From contig NZ_PENI01000025.1 of the NCBI RefSeq assembly GCF_003688995.1, positions 62,001 through 126,000 of the forward strand: a DNA stretch of 64,000 bases, given 5' to 3'. A model generated the notes under the pieces. That model made no database searches, was not told where the DNA came from, and saw nothing but the letters and a program-made list of their open reading frames with translations. The number at the start of each line of letters is the position of its first letter. Positions within the stretch are counted from its first letter, which is position 1. Made by a program: the position numbers and the translations under genes. The stretch is from Streptomyces shenzhenensis. Lineage in GTDB: Bacteria > Actinomycetota > Actinomycetes > Streptomycetales > Streptomycetaceae. Below, piece after piece: positions 32,344 to 42,433 of this stretch.

Positions 32344-33420
32344 TCAGGGGGTGGAGGTCTCCTGCTCGCGCAGCGCCTGCTCGACGGCGTCCCGCACCCG
32401 GGCGTCCTCGCGCTGCTTGCGCTTGGCGCGGGCGCGGCGCGCGAGCACCAGCCAGGTGGTGACGGCCGCGGCGAGCACGAGGACGATCAGCAGCAGCGTC
32501 CAGGGCACGGCCCAGCCGCCCGCGGTGGCCTCGACCTGCTTGAGCGGGCTGGTGGAGCCCGACGCGTCGGTGAGCAGCGGCGTGAGGGTCGCGGTCGCGG
32601 TCAGCCGGAACGCGGGCGCCACGTCGTGCACGGGCACCGACACCTTCCAGCTCTCGCCGGGCAGCAGCTCGGGCGGCGCGGCGATCGCGCCCGCGTCGGC
32701 GCGCAGCCAGCCGAACGGCCCGGACAGCGAGGCCGTCTGACGGGCCGACAGAATGGCGTTGCCGGTGTTGTGGATCGTGTAGCTGACGGTGGCGTCGCCC
32801 TTGGCGAACGGGTTGAGGGTGCCGTCGTAGCGCACCTGGAGGTTCTCGATCTCCAGGCGCGGCTTGAGTTCGCCGCTGACGCGCAGCTTGACCCGGATGC
32901 CCAGGCGGCGGTCCACATTGATGCCCGCGGCGTCGTCGGGCTGCTTCAGGGAGGTCAGGATGCCGCCCACGTAGTCGCCGGGGGTGGCGTTGTCGGGGAC
33001 GGTGACGCTGAAGGGGACCCGGACGGTCCTGCCGGGCCGGACCACGACGCTGTCGCGGCCGGCGTGCACCCAGGCGCCGACGCCGACGGACTTCTTGTCC
33101 CTGGTGAGCAGGTCGAGCTGGCCCGCGTCGGTGGTGAAGCCGTCGGCGGCGTAGACGGTCAGGGTGAGCGGGTCCTTGCCGCGGTTGGCGACGACCATGG
33201 CGTCGTCGATCCGGCCGCCCGGGTTGACCCCGTAGCCGAAGCTGGACCGGTCGGAGCCGTAGCTGTTCGGGGCCGTGCGGACGGTCCAGGTGACGTCGCC
33301 GACGGCGGCCTGGGCGGGGACGGCGAGCGGCCCGGCGAACACGAGGGCCGCGAGCAGGGCCAGGACGGCGGTACGGAGGGCGGCGACGGTGGTCTTCCGG
33401 CGCGGGGTGGGCGCGTGCAT
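32344..33420 (-). CDS. DUF916-like (WxL-interacting type) membrane-anchored surface protein
   Basis: The product has 358 residues; ATG 33420 has GAGGA upstream. A signal peptide (AVLALLAALVFAGPLAVPAQA) is followed by two beta-sandwich domains. The first (about 45-185) reads GVNPGGRIDDAMVVANRGKD, FSVTVPDNATPGDYVGGILT and resembles DUF916, the peptidoglycan-binding domain of WxL-interacting proteins. The second (about 185-300) has LQVRYDGTLNPFAKGDATVS and PGESWKVSVPV. A transmembrane helix (WTLLLIVLVLAAAVTTWLVL) and a basic cytoplasmic tail follow, the usual DUF916 build. The upstream phosphatase ends in a WxL-like domain, its expected partner, and is 94 bases away on the same strand. Confidence 0.8.
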   Translation of the reverse strand: MHAPTPRRKTTVAALRTAVLALLAALVFAGPLAVPAQAAVGDVTWTVRTAPNSYGSDRSSFGYGVNPGGRIDDAMVVANRGKDPLTLTVYAADGFTTDAGQLDLLTRDKKSVGVGAWVHAGRDSVVVRPGRTVRVPFSVTVPDNATPGDYVGGILTSLKQPDDAAGINVDRRLGIRVKLRVSGELKPRLEIENLQVRYDGTLNPFAKGDATVSYTIHNTGNAILSARQTASLSGPFGWLRADAGAIAAPPELLPGESWKVSVPVHDVAPAFRLTATATLTPLLTDASGSTSPLKQVEATAGGWAVPWTLLLIVLVLAAAVTTWLVLARRARAKRKQREDARVRDAVEQALREQETSTP

Positions 33421-33514
33421 CTGGGGTCCTCGGGCGGTCTGGGCGGGTCCGGTCGGGCGGGGGATGGGGGCGGGCACCGGACGGTGCTCGCCCCCACGGG
33501 TGGAACGGGTCCGG

Positions 33515-35497
33515 TCAGCTGCTCAGCGCAGTGATCGTGAGGGTGGCGCGGTAGGTGCCCTTGTTGACGCTGCCCGGGATCTTCAGGTCCAGGTCGGCGC
33601 CCAGCTTGGCCTTGCCCTTGGCGTGGCCCTGCTCGGCCGAGGCCAGGCCGCGCGAGACGGACAGACCCTGGCCGTTGTCGTCGTAGCCGGAGGCCACCGA
33701 TCCGCTGGCCTTGGCGCCGGCGCCGTCCTGGAGCACGTTCGGCGTCCAGCCGAGGTAGGCGCCGGAGAACGACTTGTCGGCGTCCTTGAAGTCGGTCACG
33801 TTCGCCGAGATCGACCACGGGGCGAGCGAGCGGCGGCTGTCCGACACGAGGATCGGGTTGATCTTGCCGTTCGCCTGGAAGTACTCGCCGTCGTGTTCCT
33901 TCGCGGTGCCGAGATCCACCAGGCCGTTGTAGCCGTCGATGGTCCAGCCGAACTCGCCCGGAGCCGCCTCGGGCACGTCGACCTGAAGGTCCTGCCCGTT
34001 GCCGTGGTACGGGTGCACGGTGACCTTGTCGACGACCGAGCCCACCGGCTTGCCCTCGGGGGTGTTGGTGCAGTTGACCTGCCCCAGCTCCACCGCGGCG
34101 TTGGGCGCCTGGCAGGTGCCGCTGCGCAGGTTCTCGACGACGAGCTTGTCGTTGCGCACGCCGACCTTGACGTAGCTGCGGACGTGCTCCTGGTTCTGGG
34201 TCGAGTTGTACCAGTAGCTGTCCGGGTTCAGCGGGTCGGCGCCGTTGCCGGCACCGCTGGTGGCGCTGCTGTCCGGCTTGGTGATGTCGTAGTACTTCGA
34301 GCCGGACGCCGAGTTCGACGTCACGTACAGGACACCGCCGGGGCCGGGGTAGACGTCAGCGGCACCGGGCTGCTCGTCCGGGTTCTCCTTCTGACCGTTC
34401 TTGATCAGGTAGCTACGGGAGTAGCTGTGGTCGTGACCCTGGAGCACCAGGTCCACACCGAGCTTGGAGAACGTTGTCGGGAAGTCGGTGCGGCGCACCT
34501 TGTTGTCGTTGTCCTTGGCGTGCGCGGCCGGCGAGTAGATCGCGTGGTGGTAGACGAGTACCTTCCACTTGGCCTCGGAGCCGTGCTTGTTGATGACGTC
34601 GGTGACGTAGTTGATGTGCGCCGCGTCGCCGCCGCCGCCCTGGGAGGTGGCGTAGCTGTTGCTGTTCAGGTCGATGAACAGCGTGTCCTTGTAGATGAAC
34701 CAGTAGTCACCGCCGGACGTGTTGGACGTCGGGTTCCCGTTGGAGTAGTACGGGGCCGAGCGGTCGGTGTTCGGCGTGTACAGGTGCTGCTCGTAGGCCT
34801 TGCCGCCGACGTCGTGGTTGCCGATGGTGGCCGCCCACGGGTACTGGCGCAGCTTGTCGGGCGCGAGGAAGGCGTTCCACTGGGACTCGGTGTTGGCGGT
34901 CTCCACCTGGTCGCCGCCCGACACGAGCAGTTCGGCGTCCGGGTTGGCGCCCAGCGACACGTCCAGGGTGTCCTGCCAGCCGGCCTGGTCCTTCGCGATG
35001 TTGCCGGACGAGCCGATCTGCGGGTCGCCGTAGAACAGGAAGTCGTAGTTGCCCTCGAAGTCCTGCGTCTTGAACGAGTACGTCGCCGACCAGTTGCCGT
35101 CGCCGCCGACCCGGTAGGAGTACGCCGTGTGCTCCTTCAGACCGGTGATCGTCGCGTGGCGGTTGTAGCCGCCGCTGGTGGCGATGTTCGCGCCGCCGGT
35201 GGCGTCGAAGACGGCGGCGTCGGCCGGGAACTCGCCGTTCGCGAGCTGCGCGGTCGGGACGAGCTGCACCTTCTGGGCGGTGTCGTCAGCCGAGTACCAG
35301 GTCACGGTGCGCTGCGACTCGTTGGCGCCCACACCGAGGATGATGCCGCTGAGCGTGGTGGACTCGGCGGCACTGGCGGGGGACGCCAGGCCGTTGCCGA
35401 AGGCCACGGCCACACCCAGGAATGCCGCTGCGGTCCCGGTGGCCACGCGGCGCCGCGCAGGCCCCGAAGCCTGCGTGGAGGGTCTCAATCTCTTCAA
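33515..35497 (-). CDS. Secreted purple-acid-type metallophosphatase with C-terminal WxL-like domain
   Basis: The product has 660 residues; TTG 35497 has AAAGGA 6 bases upstream. A signal peptide (about 1-45) is followed by an N-terminal fibronectin-like purple acid phosphatase domain (RTVTWYSADDTAQKVQ) and a metallophosphoesterase core whose metal motifs are all present: FLFYGDPQIG, VSGGDQVE, TIGNHDVG, LVYHHAIYS and GHDHSYSRS. The last 150 residues (TVDGYN-like strand, ANVTDF, GAYLGWTP, LGADLDLKIPGSVNKGTYRA) look like the WxL-type surface domain common in Streptomyces. It probably releases phosphate from extracellular esters while held at the wall with the DUF916-like partner encoded next. 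I see no convincing PHO box upstream. Confidence 0.87.
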   Translation of the reverse strand: MKRLRPSTQASGPARRRVATGTAAAFLGVAVAFGNGLASPASAAESTTLSGIILGVGANESQRTVTWYSADDTAQKVQLVPTAQLANGEFPADAAVFDATGGANIATSGGYNRHATITGLKEHTAYSYRVGGDGNWSATYSFKTQDFEGNYDFLFYGDPQIGSSGNIAKDQAGWQDTLDVSLGANPDAELLVSGGDQVETANTESQWNAFLAPDKLRQYPWAATIGNHDVGGKAYEQHLYTPNTDRSAPYYSNGNPTSNTSGGDYWFIYKDTLFIDLNSNSYATSQGGGGDAAHINYVTDVINKHGSEAKWKVLVYHHAIYSPAAHAKDNDNKVRRTDFPTTFSKLGVDLVLQGHDHSYSRSYLIKNGQKENPDEQPGAADVYPGPGGVLYVTSNSASGSKYYDITKPDSSATSGAGNGADPLNPDSYWYNSTQNQEHVRSYVKVGVRNDKLVVENLRSGTCQAPNAAVELGQVNCTNTPEGKPVGSVVDKVTVHPYHGNGQDLQVDVPEAAPGEFGWTIDGYNGLVDLGTAKEHDGEYFQANGKINPILVSDSRRSLAPWSISANVTDFKDADKSFSGAYLGWTPNVLQDGAGAKASGSVASGYDDNGQGLSVSRGLASAEQGHAKGKAKLGADLDLKIPGSVNKGTYRATLTITALSS

Positions 35498-35630
35498 TTT
35501 CGTTCCTTTGGTGCACGGAGTGCATGAATGGACGCAAAGAAGGTCTCTCCATTGGGTAAACCAGCCCTAAATGCGATCTTGGAAATTGTTGAACTTCCCG
35601 AAGACCCGAGGCTCTTCGGCCAAGGTCGGC

Positions 35631-36836
35631 TCAGCCGCCGAACACCCGCTGGACGAACCACACCAGGCCCAGCACGGCCACCCCCGCCGAGACCGCACCG
35701 GTCAGCCAGAGCCCGGCCACCGGTGCCCGGCCGCGCACCACGGCCAGCAGCGGGAACACCACGGCGATGATCGCCAACTGCACCGCTTCGATGCCGACGT
35801 TGAACACCAGCAGGGACCACAGCAGGGTCCATGACCACGCCTCGTGGATGCCGAGCGCGCCCGCGAAACCGAGGCCGTGTACGAGACCGAAACAGAACAC
35901 GACGGCGAGCCGGATCCAGCCCGCGCGGTCCAGCCCCAGGCGCCCGAGCCCGACGGCCTCGACCTCGGCGGCGCGGCCCCGGCTCCGCCACATCCGCCAC
36001 AGGTACCAGCCGGCCACCACGGCGATGGACAGTGCGATGACCGGCTCCACGATCCGACTCGGCACATCGACCGCGCCGAGCGCGGCGAGCAGGAACGTCA
36101 CCGAGTGCGCCAGGGTGAAGCTGGTGGCGGCCAGTACGATCTCGCGCAGCCGCCGTGACCCGGCGATCAGCGCCAGCAGGAACAGGATGTGGTCGATGCC
36201 GCCCAGCAGATGTTCCGCCCCGAGGCGGAAGAACTCCCAGAACCGTTCGTACCAGGACTGGCCGAGCGAGAAGGAGGGATGCGCGGCGTCGAGCGCGGCG
36301 CTGCCCGAACGCCCGTCGAGGTCGTATGTGATGATCGTCTTGGTGTCGCGGACGTAGCCCTCACTGTCGGGGAACAACCCGCTGCGCACCACGGGATCGC
36401 CGTCCGCGGGGCAGGCCCAGTCGAGCGTCAGACGGGCGTACGGCACCCCTTCCTGCCGGCTCATCGTGAACGCGCCCTGCCGGGATGGGGTGCAGGTCCG
36501 GCTGCCCGAGCCGACCGAGAAACGTCGGGTGACATAGCCGACCGCCGACCGGGTGTGCGCGTTCAGCGCCGCGGCCTGCCCCTCGGTGTCACCGGCGTCG
36601 AACGCGGCGGTTCCCGCCTGGAAGAGGGGATCGTCCCGCTCGGCGTCGGCGGCGGAGACGACGAGGAGGTCGTACTCGAGCTCCAGCGTCGTCCGGATAC
36701 GGCCCTCGTCGCCGGCGCCGATCCGGACGTACACGGTGGAGGTGAACCCGTGGGCGAGCGCGGGCTGTACGGCGCTCAGCAGGGCGATCACCGCCGCGAT
36801 GACCCCGATGACGGCGCGGCGGGCGTGTCGTGACAT
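35631..36836 (-). CDS. HupE/UreJ-type membrane protein with large extracytoplasmic domain
   Basis: The product has 401 residues; ATG 36836 has AAGGAGCC upstream. A signal-anchor (GVIAAVIALLSAVQPALA) precedes an extracytoplasmic beta-rich region of about 165 residues (TSTVYVRIGAGDEGRI, LTLDWACPADGDP). The C-terminal half has six to seven spans with the HupE/UreJ signatures: LGAEHLLGGIDHILFLLALI, ATSFTLAHSVTFLL, FGLVHGLGFAGALG and FNVGIEAVQL. HupE proteins move nickel or cobalt; members with this N-terminal domain are less understood. The metallophosphatase begins 133 bases downstream on the same strand, so metal supply to a surface phosphatase is a tempting but unproven link. Confidence 0.85.
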   Translation of the reverse strand: MSRHARRAVIGVIAAVIALLSAVQPALAHGFTSTVYVRIGAGDEGRIRTTLELEYDLLVVSAADAERDDPLFQAGTAAFDAGDTEGQAAALNAHTRSAVGYVTRRFSVGSGSRTCTPSRQGAFTMSRQEGVPYARLTLDWACPADGDPVVRSGLFPDSEGYVRDTKTIITYDLDGRSGSAALDAAHPSFSLGQSWYERFWEFFRLGAEHLLGGIDHILFLLALIAGSRRLREIVLAATSFTLAHSVTFLLAALGAVDVPSRIVEPVIALSIAVVAGWYLWRMWRSRGRAAEVEAVGLGRLGLDRAGWIRLAVVFCFGLVHGLGFAGALGIHEAWSWTLLWSLLVFNVGIEAVQLAIIAVVFPLLAVVRGRAPVAGLWLTGAVSAGVAVLGLVWFVQRVFGG

Positions 36837-37009
36837 GTGGCTCCTTCAGGTTGCCCGTGCACGCTCCACTTCATGGGTGAACTTGTCCCGCCCTGGTGGC
36901 GAATCATGGAAGAACAACCTTTCGACAAGCCCATTTCGGACAGGTCCGGCGGGTGTCGGCATATGAGGATGTGGAGGCACCAGCAGCCACCACCTGGAGG
37001 ACGATCGCC

Positions 37010-37678
37010 TTGCGCACCCCGTTCAGAGCCGCCGCCCTGGCCGCGGCCGTCGCCCTGGCCGCCGGATGCAGCTCCGGCGACGACTGGTCACGGCCGCACG
37101 CGAGCCCGACCGCCGTCGGCACGCTCGGTGCGGGGTTCACCGATCCGTCCGCCCCGCCCACCCCCGAGGCGACCGTCACCCCGCGGCCCGGCTCCTGGAA
37201 CGGCGTGCACCCGCCGAAGGGCTACCGCGTGGTCCTGGTCACCGCGGGAGACGACCGCCCGACCAGGACCCTGGTGGCAGCGGTGAAGGGCTGGGCCGAG
37301 ACCGAGCACGTCGACCTCCGGACGGTGGTCGCCGAGCATCCGGCCGACCTGCTGCCGAGCGTCACCAAGTCCCTCGAGATGGGCCCGGATCTCGTCGTCA
37401 GCGCCGGAAACGACCTGATCGACCCGCTCGCCACCGTCACCCCCCACCACCTCTCGCAGCAGTTCCTCGTCGTGGGCGCCGAACTGGCCGAACCCACCCA
37501 CAACGTCACCTCGGTCGACTGGTCCGGTGCCTCCTTCCGCGGCGAGGGCCTCGGGATGTCCTCGACCTACGACCCCGCCTCCTTCACCGAGGCACGCTGC
37601 GCCGCCGCGATCAGGGCGGGCGCCGCGGCGGTCCTGAACGACCTCACCGGCATCGTCGTCTGGCTCGACAACCACTGA
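37010..37678 (+). CDS. BMP-type substrate-binding-like lipoprotein
   Basis: The product has 222 residues. TTG 37010 has GGAGG 9 bases upstream and opens a lipoprotein signal (basic RTPFRAAAL, then AAAVALAAGC lipobox). The mature part is a shortened basic-membrane-protein-like fold: YRVVLVTAGDDRPTRTLVAAVKG, GPDLVVSAGNDLIDPLATVT, QQFLVVGAEL, NVTSVDWSGASFRGEGLG, FTEARCAAAIRAGAAAVL. Full BMP/Med proteins that bind nucleosides are longer, about 330 residues, and have permease partners; none is encoded nearby. Ligand binding outside the membrane is likely, the ligand unknown. An in-frame ATG 36896 would destroy the signal-peptide layout. Confidence 0.75.
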   Translation: MRTPFRAAALAAAVALAAGCSSGDDWSRPHASPTAVGTLGAGFTDPSAPPTPEATVTPRPGSWNGVHPPKGYRVVLVTAGDDRPTRTLVAAVKGWAETEHVDLRTVVAEHPADLLPSVTKSLEMGPDLVVSAGNDLIDPLATVTPHHLSQQFLVVGAELAEPTHNVTSVDWSGASFRGEGLGMSSTYDPASFTEARCAAAIRAGAAAVLNDLTGIVVWLDNH

Positions 37679-38332
37679 ACGCTCCGCTGGGAGCGCGTCA
37701 GGCGTGCGGGACGCGGGCCCGGTTCAGCGCGAAGCGCTCGGCGTGCCGGACCTGGTGAGGGACGCGAGCGGCAGCGCCGACGCCCGGATTCCGCAGGTAC
37801 GGCCGGCCCGTCGACGTTTGCAGCGCGGCGCCCCTCTCGTAGGCGGCGCACAGGTGTGCCTCGCGGCCCGGGTGATCCGCCGACGCCGTCGCGTCGCGCG
37901 GCGACGGGGCGAGTGCCCCGGCCGAGGACAGCCGACCGAACGCGCTACCTACCGCTTGCGGTAACGGGCGTACCGGCGCTCCGGCAGCAGGCGCGGCGCA
38001 TCGGGTCCCGCGGCAGCCGGACGGCCACCGCCCCCGAGCCGATCCCGTCACCGGCCCCGCACAGCACTCGCTGCCGCCGCGCGTCGGCAGATGCCGGCAG
38101 AACTGCTCCGGATGCCCGGTCGGCGTGTGCCGCAGCGAGGCAACGGCGCCGCCGGTGGTCGCGGCAGAGTCCCGCCACGCGTCGACAACCGATGCCACCG
38201 GCGGATGGATCACGAAGGGCCCCGACTGGAGTTCTTCTCGACGGCCGAGGGCCGCAGCCGGCACGGCCCCGGAATCCGTCGCACCCCTCCGGGACCGCGT
38301 GGGCGTGTCGCCGGTGGCGGTCGTGGGGTTCG
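37679..38332. other. Region with coding-like remnants but no intact gene
   Basis: 654 bases between two genes. Short minus-strand stretches look protein-like (for example EELQSGPFVIHPPVASVVDA at about 38160-38230 and AYERGAALQTSTGRPYLRNP at about 37780-37850) but have no start with a ribosome binding site and switch character repeatedly. This may be a decayed gene; I cannot name it. Confidence 0.35.
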
Positions 38333-39112
38333 TCAGGTGGTGGGTGATGTTTTTGCCACGATGACCGTGGTGTCGGCCCGGGTCAGGGCGGTGCGTAGTT
38401 CCGCCGGGCACGGCTCGTCGGTGATGAGGGTGTCGAAGCCGCTCAGTTCGCACACGCGGTGCGCGGCGGTGCGGCCGAACTTGCTCGCGTCGGCCAGCAC
38501 ATAGCGGTGCGAGGCGTTGCCCAGCATGGCCCGCTTGGTGGCGACTTCGTCGAGGTGGAAGTCGGTGAGCCCGTAGGGGGCGATGCCACCGGATCCCACG
38601 AACACGGCGTCCGCGCGCAGATTGCCGAAGAACTCCACGGCCTGGGCGTTGGAGCAGGCGAGGTCGCCTGGGCGCAGTCGGCCGCCGCTGACCAGGACCT
38701 CCACCCGGGGTCGGGTGCTGACCTCCGCGGCCACCAGCAGGGACGGCGTGGCGATGACGCCCGCATGATCGGCGGGCAGGGCGCGGGCCACTTCCAGCGC
38801 GGTGGTGCCGACGTCGATCACGACGATCTGGTCCGGCTCGATGAGCGCCGCCGCCGCCCGGCCGATGGCCTCCTTCTCGGCGGCCAGGGTCCCGCTGCGC
38901 TCGCTGAAGGACGCCTCCTCGCCGACGGGGGCCTGCGGGCTGGTCGCGCCGCCGTGCACCCGGGCGAGTTCGCCCCGCCGCTCCAGCAGCGCGAGGTCCC
39001 TGCGGACCGTTTCGTGAGAGACGCCCAGCAACGTGGTCAGATCGTCGGTGGTGACGAACTTGAGCCGGGCGATCTCGGCGACGATTCTGCGGTGGCGCTC
39101 GGCGGCGAGCAC
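38333..39112 (-). CDS. DeoR/GlpR-family repressor
   Basis: The product is about 259 residues. GTG 39112 is preceded by GGGAGG with 6-base spacing and gives the normal DeoR length; the frame is open further upstream without a start signal. The N-terminus VLAAERHRRIVAEIARLKFV, VTTDDLTTLLGVSHETVRRD is the DeoR helix-turn-helix. The sugar-phosphate isomerase-like sensor domain has VVIDVGTTALEVARAL, GGRLRPGDLACSNAQAVEFF, and DAVFVGSGGIAPYGLTDFHL. DeoR proteins are usually released from DNA by a phosphorylated sugar or polyol. It is divergent from a permease/FGGY-kinase/dehydrogenase operon, whose kinase product is the obvious inducer. Two copies of a 25-base element lie between them. Confidence 0.9.
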   Translation of the reverse strand: MLAAERHRRIVAEIARLKFVTTDDLTTLLGVSHETVRRDLALLERRGELARVHGGATSPQAPVGEEASFSERSGTLAAEKEAIGRAAAALIEPDQIVVIDVGTTALEVARALPADHAGVIATPSLLVAAEVSTRPRVEVLVSGGRLRPGDLACSNAQAVEFFGNLRADAVFVGSGGIAPYGLTDFHLDEVATKRAMLGNASHRYVLADASKFGRTAAHRVCELSGFDTLITDEPCPAELRTALTRADTTVIVAKTSPTT

Positions 39113-39127
39113 ACCCCACCTCCCTGA

Positions 39128-39152
39128 GTGACCGTTTCTGTGGATCTGTGAC
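39128..39152 (+). promoter_or_regulatory. 25-base DeoR-type element, copy 1 (near the repressor start)
   Basis: GTGACCGTTTCTGTGG followed by ATCTGTGAC. The same element occurs on the opposite strand at 39283-39307; 14 of the first 16 and 19 of all 25 positions agree. This copy starts 16 bases upstream of the repressor GTG and would block its transcription. Binding is inferred. Confidence 0.6.
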
Positions 39153-39282
39153 TGCATTCTACGGGCCCGGCCCATGGCCCCGTCTCCCACGTCCAGAGGG
39201 TCACCTCGGATGTCCTCGCGGTTACCCGGATCCCAACCCTTGACGCCGTACGGGCAAAGGTCCACACTTCCAGTACCTTACG

Positions 39283-39307
39283 GTCAATAACCCACAGGAT
39301 CGGTCAC
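39283..39307 (-). promoter_or_regulatory. 25-base DeoR-type element, copy 2 (operon promoter)
   Basis: Read on the minus strand: GTGACCGATCCTGTGG followed by GTTATTGAC. It lies 154 bases upstream of the permease ATG, next to a TTGACG box at 39239-39244 that could be a -35 element of the operon promoter. Confidence 0.6.
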
Positions 39308-39461
39308 CGTCGCGCGCGCCGTCGCGGCCCGCCGCACCCGGCAGGCAGGCCCCCAGCAGACCCCGCACCCGGGGCCCGCCCGCAAGCCGACCGTGTTCGG
39401 TTCACCACGTCCACTGGCTCTCGCATCCACCGCGGGGCACTCTTGAGCAGGGAAACGAGTC

Positions 39462-40988
39462 ATGGCAGACACAGACACAGGTCCCGAGGGACCGAGAGCA
39501 GACGGCCCGGGCGCCGGTGAGCGCGCACAGCACATGGCACGAGAACTCGGCTGGTACGCCTCCTTCTCCGTGGCCTTCGGCTTCGTCTCCATCGCCACCG
39601 GCATCTTCACCACGTACGGCTCGGTGCTCGCCACCTCCGGCCCGCGGGGCATCTGGGCCTGGCCGATCTCCGTGATCGGCCAGCTGTCCATCGCCCTCGT
39701 CTTCGGCGCCCTCGCGGCCCGCATCCCGATCAGCGGCTACTCGTACCAGTGGGTGTCGCGCATCGTGGGCCCGGTCTGGGGCTGGATCATGGGCTGGATC
39801 TCGTTCGCCTTCCTGGGCGTGGTCCTGATCGCCGTGGACTACACGATCGCCTCCACCATCCTCCCGGAGCTGTTCCGCTACGTCGGCACCACACAGAACG
39901 CCTGGGTCATCACGGCCGGTGTGGTCCTGCTCCAGTCCGTCCTGGTCGCCGCCTCCACGCGCACCACCCACCGGGTCAACAACACCGCCGTGACCGTGCA
40001 GCTCGTCGGCATGATCGCCCTGACCGTGCTGCTGTTCGCGGTGGGCGCCTTCACCGGCAAGCTGGACTTCGCCCACCTCTTCGACACCGGGAACGTCCCG
40101 GAGAGCGGCTACTACGCGCTGGGCGGCGCCACCCACGCCGGGCCCTTCGCCCTCGCCTTCCTGCTGGGCGCGTTCACCATCGTCGGATTCGAATCGGCCG
40201 CCAACCTGGCCGAGGAGACCAAGAACCCGGCCCGCGTCATCCCCAAGGCGATGGTCCAGGCCGTGCTCTCGCTGGGCGTGCTGGGCTTCCTGTTCCTCGT
40301 CGCGGTCACCGCCGCGGCCGGCCGGATCGACGGGGTCGGCGCCTCGGCGACGCCGGTGGCCACCGTGATCACCGCCGTACTGGGCTCGGTCGTCGGCAAG
40401 ATCCTGCTGGTCCTGGTCGTCGTCTCGATCTTCTCCTGCGGCCTGGTGATCACCCTGAGCGGCACCCGCCTGGTGTACGCCATGTCACGCGACGAGCGCT
40501 TCCCCGGCTGGCAGCTGCTCAAGCGGATCGACCGGCGCACGGCCACCCCGCTGAACGCCTCCGTGTTCATGATGCTGATCGCGCAGATCATCCTCGCGGT
40601 CTTCTCCCGCTCCACCGACGCGCTGTTCCAGCTGTTCTCCGCCGGCACCCTGCTGCCCGCCCTCATCTACGCCGGCACCGTCGCCATGTACGCGGCCAAG
40701 CGGCGCTCGCTGCCCGCCTCCCAGGGGTTCTCCCTGGGCCGCTGGGAGATCCCGGTCCTCGTCGTCGCCGCCGTCTGGCTGGTGTACGAGCTGCTGATCT
40801 TCCGCGACGCCTCCTTCCGCGCCCCCTGGACCTATGTACTGGTCCTGTTCGCGATCGGCGCCGTCTACGTCGCCGGGCTGCTCGTGCGGCGCGGACGCGA
40901 CGGCCTCACCATGCCCGACATGGCCGACGTCGACCGGGCACTCGACACCGCCGACACCGGGCCGAAGCCCGCCGACGCCACGGCCTGA
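39462..40988 (+). CDS. APC-family amino acid/amine permease
   Basis: The product has 508 residues with ATG 39462. Twelve membrane spans with APC signatures are visible: ARELGWYASFSVAFGFVSIATGIFTTYG at helix 1, GWIMGWISFAFLGVV, the helix 6 region FTIVGFESAANLAEETKNPA (the conserved APC GFE motif), and RLVYAMSRDERFPGW. This is the branch of amino acid, GABA, polyamine and ethanolamine permeases. It is the first gene of a four-gene operon, 11 bases before the FGGY kinase. An APC transporter with a glycerol-kinase-like enzyme is unusual and hints that the imported compound is an amine or amino-polyol rather than glycerol. Confidence 0.92.
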   Translation: MADTDTGPEGPRADGPGAGERAQHMARELGWYASFSVAFGFVSIATGIFTTYGSVLATSGPRGIWAWPISVIGQLSIALVFGALAARIPISGYSYQWVSRIVGPVWGWIMGWISFAFLGVVLIAVDYTIASTILPELFRYVGTTQNAWVITAGVVLLQSVLVAASTRTTHRVNNTAVTVQLVGMIALTVLLFAVGAFTGKLDFAHLFDTGNVPESGYYALGGATHAGPFALAFLLGAFTIVGFESAANLAEETKNPARVIPKAMVQAVLSLGVLGFLFLVAVTAAAGRIDGVGASATPVATVITAVLGSVVGKILLVLVVVSIFSCGLVITLSGTRLVYAMSRDERFPGWQLLKRIDRRTATPLNASVFMMLIAQIILAVFSRSTDALFQLFSAGTLLPALIYAGTVAMYAAKRRSLPASQGFSLGRWEIPVLVVAAVWLVYELLIFRDASFRAPWTYVLVLFAIGAVYVAGLLVRRGRDGLTMPDMADVDRALDTADTGPKPADATA

Positions 40989-40999
40989 GGGGGCGCACG

Positions 41000-42429
<1,430 letters not shown>

Positions 42430-42433
<4 letters not shown>

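Noticed and set aside
35498..35630. PHO box upstream of the metallophosphatase
   Set aside because: A single GTTCA-like word is present on the coding strand, but not the tandem 11-bp repeats that define a PHO box.
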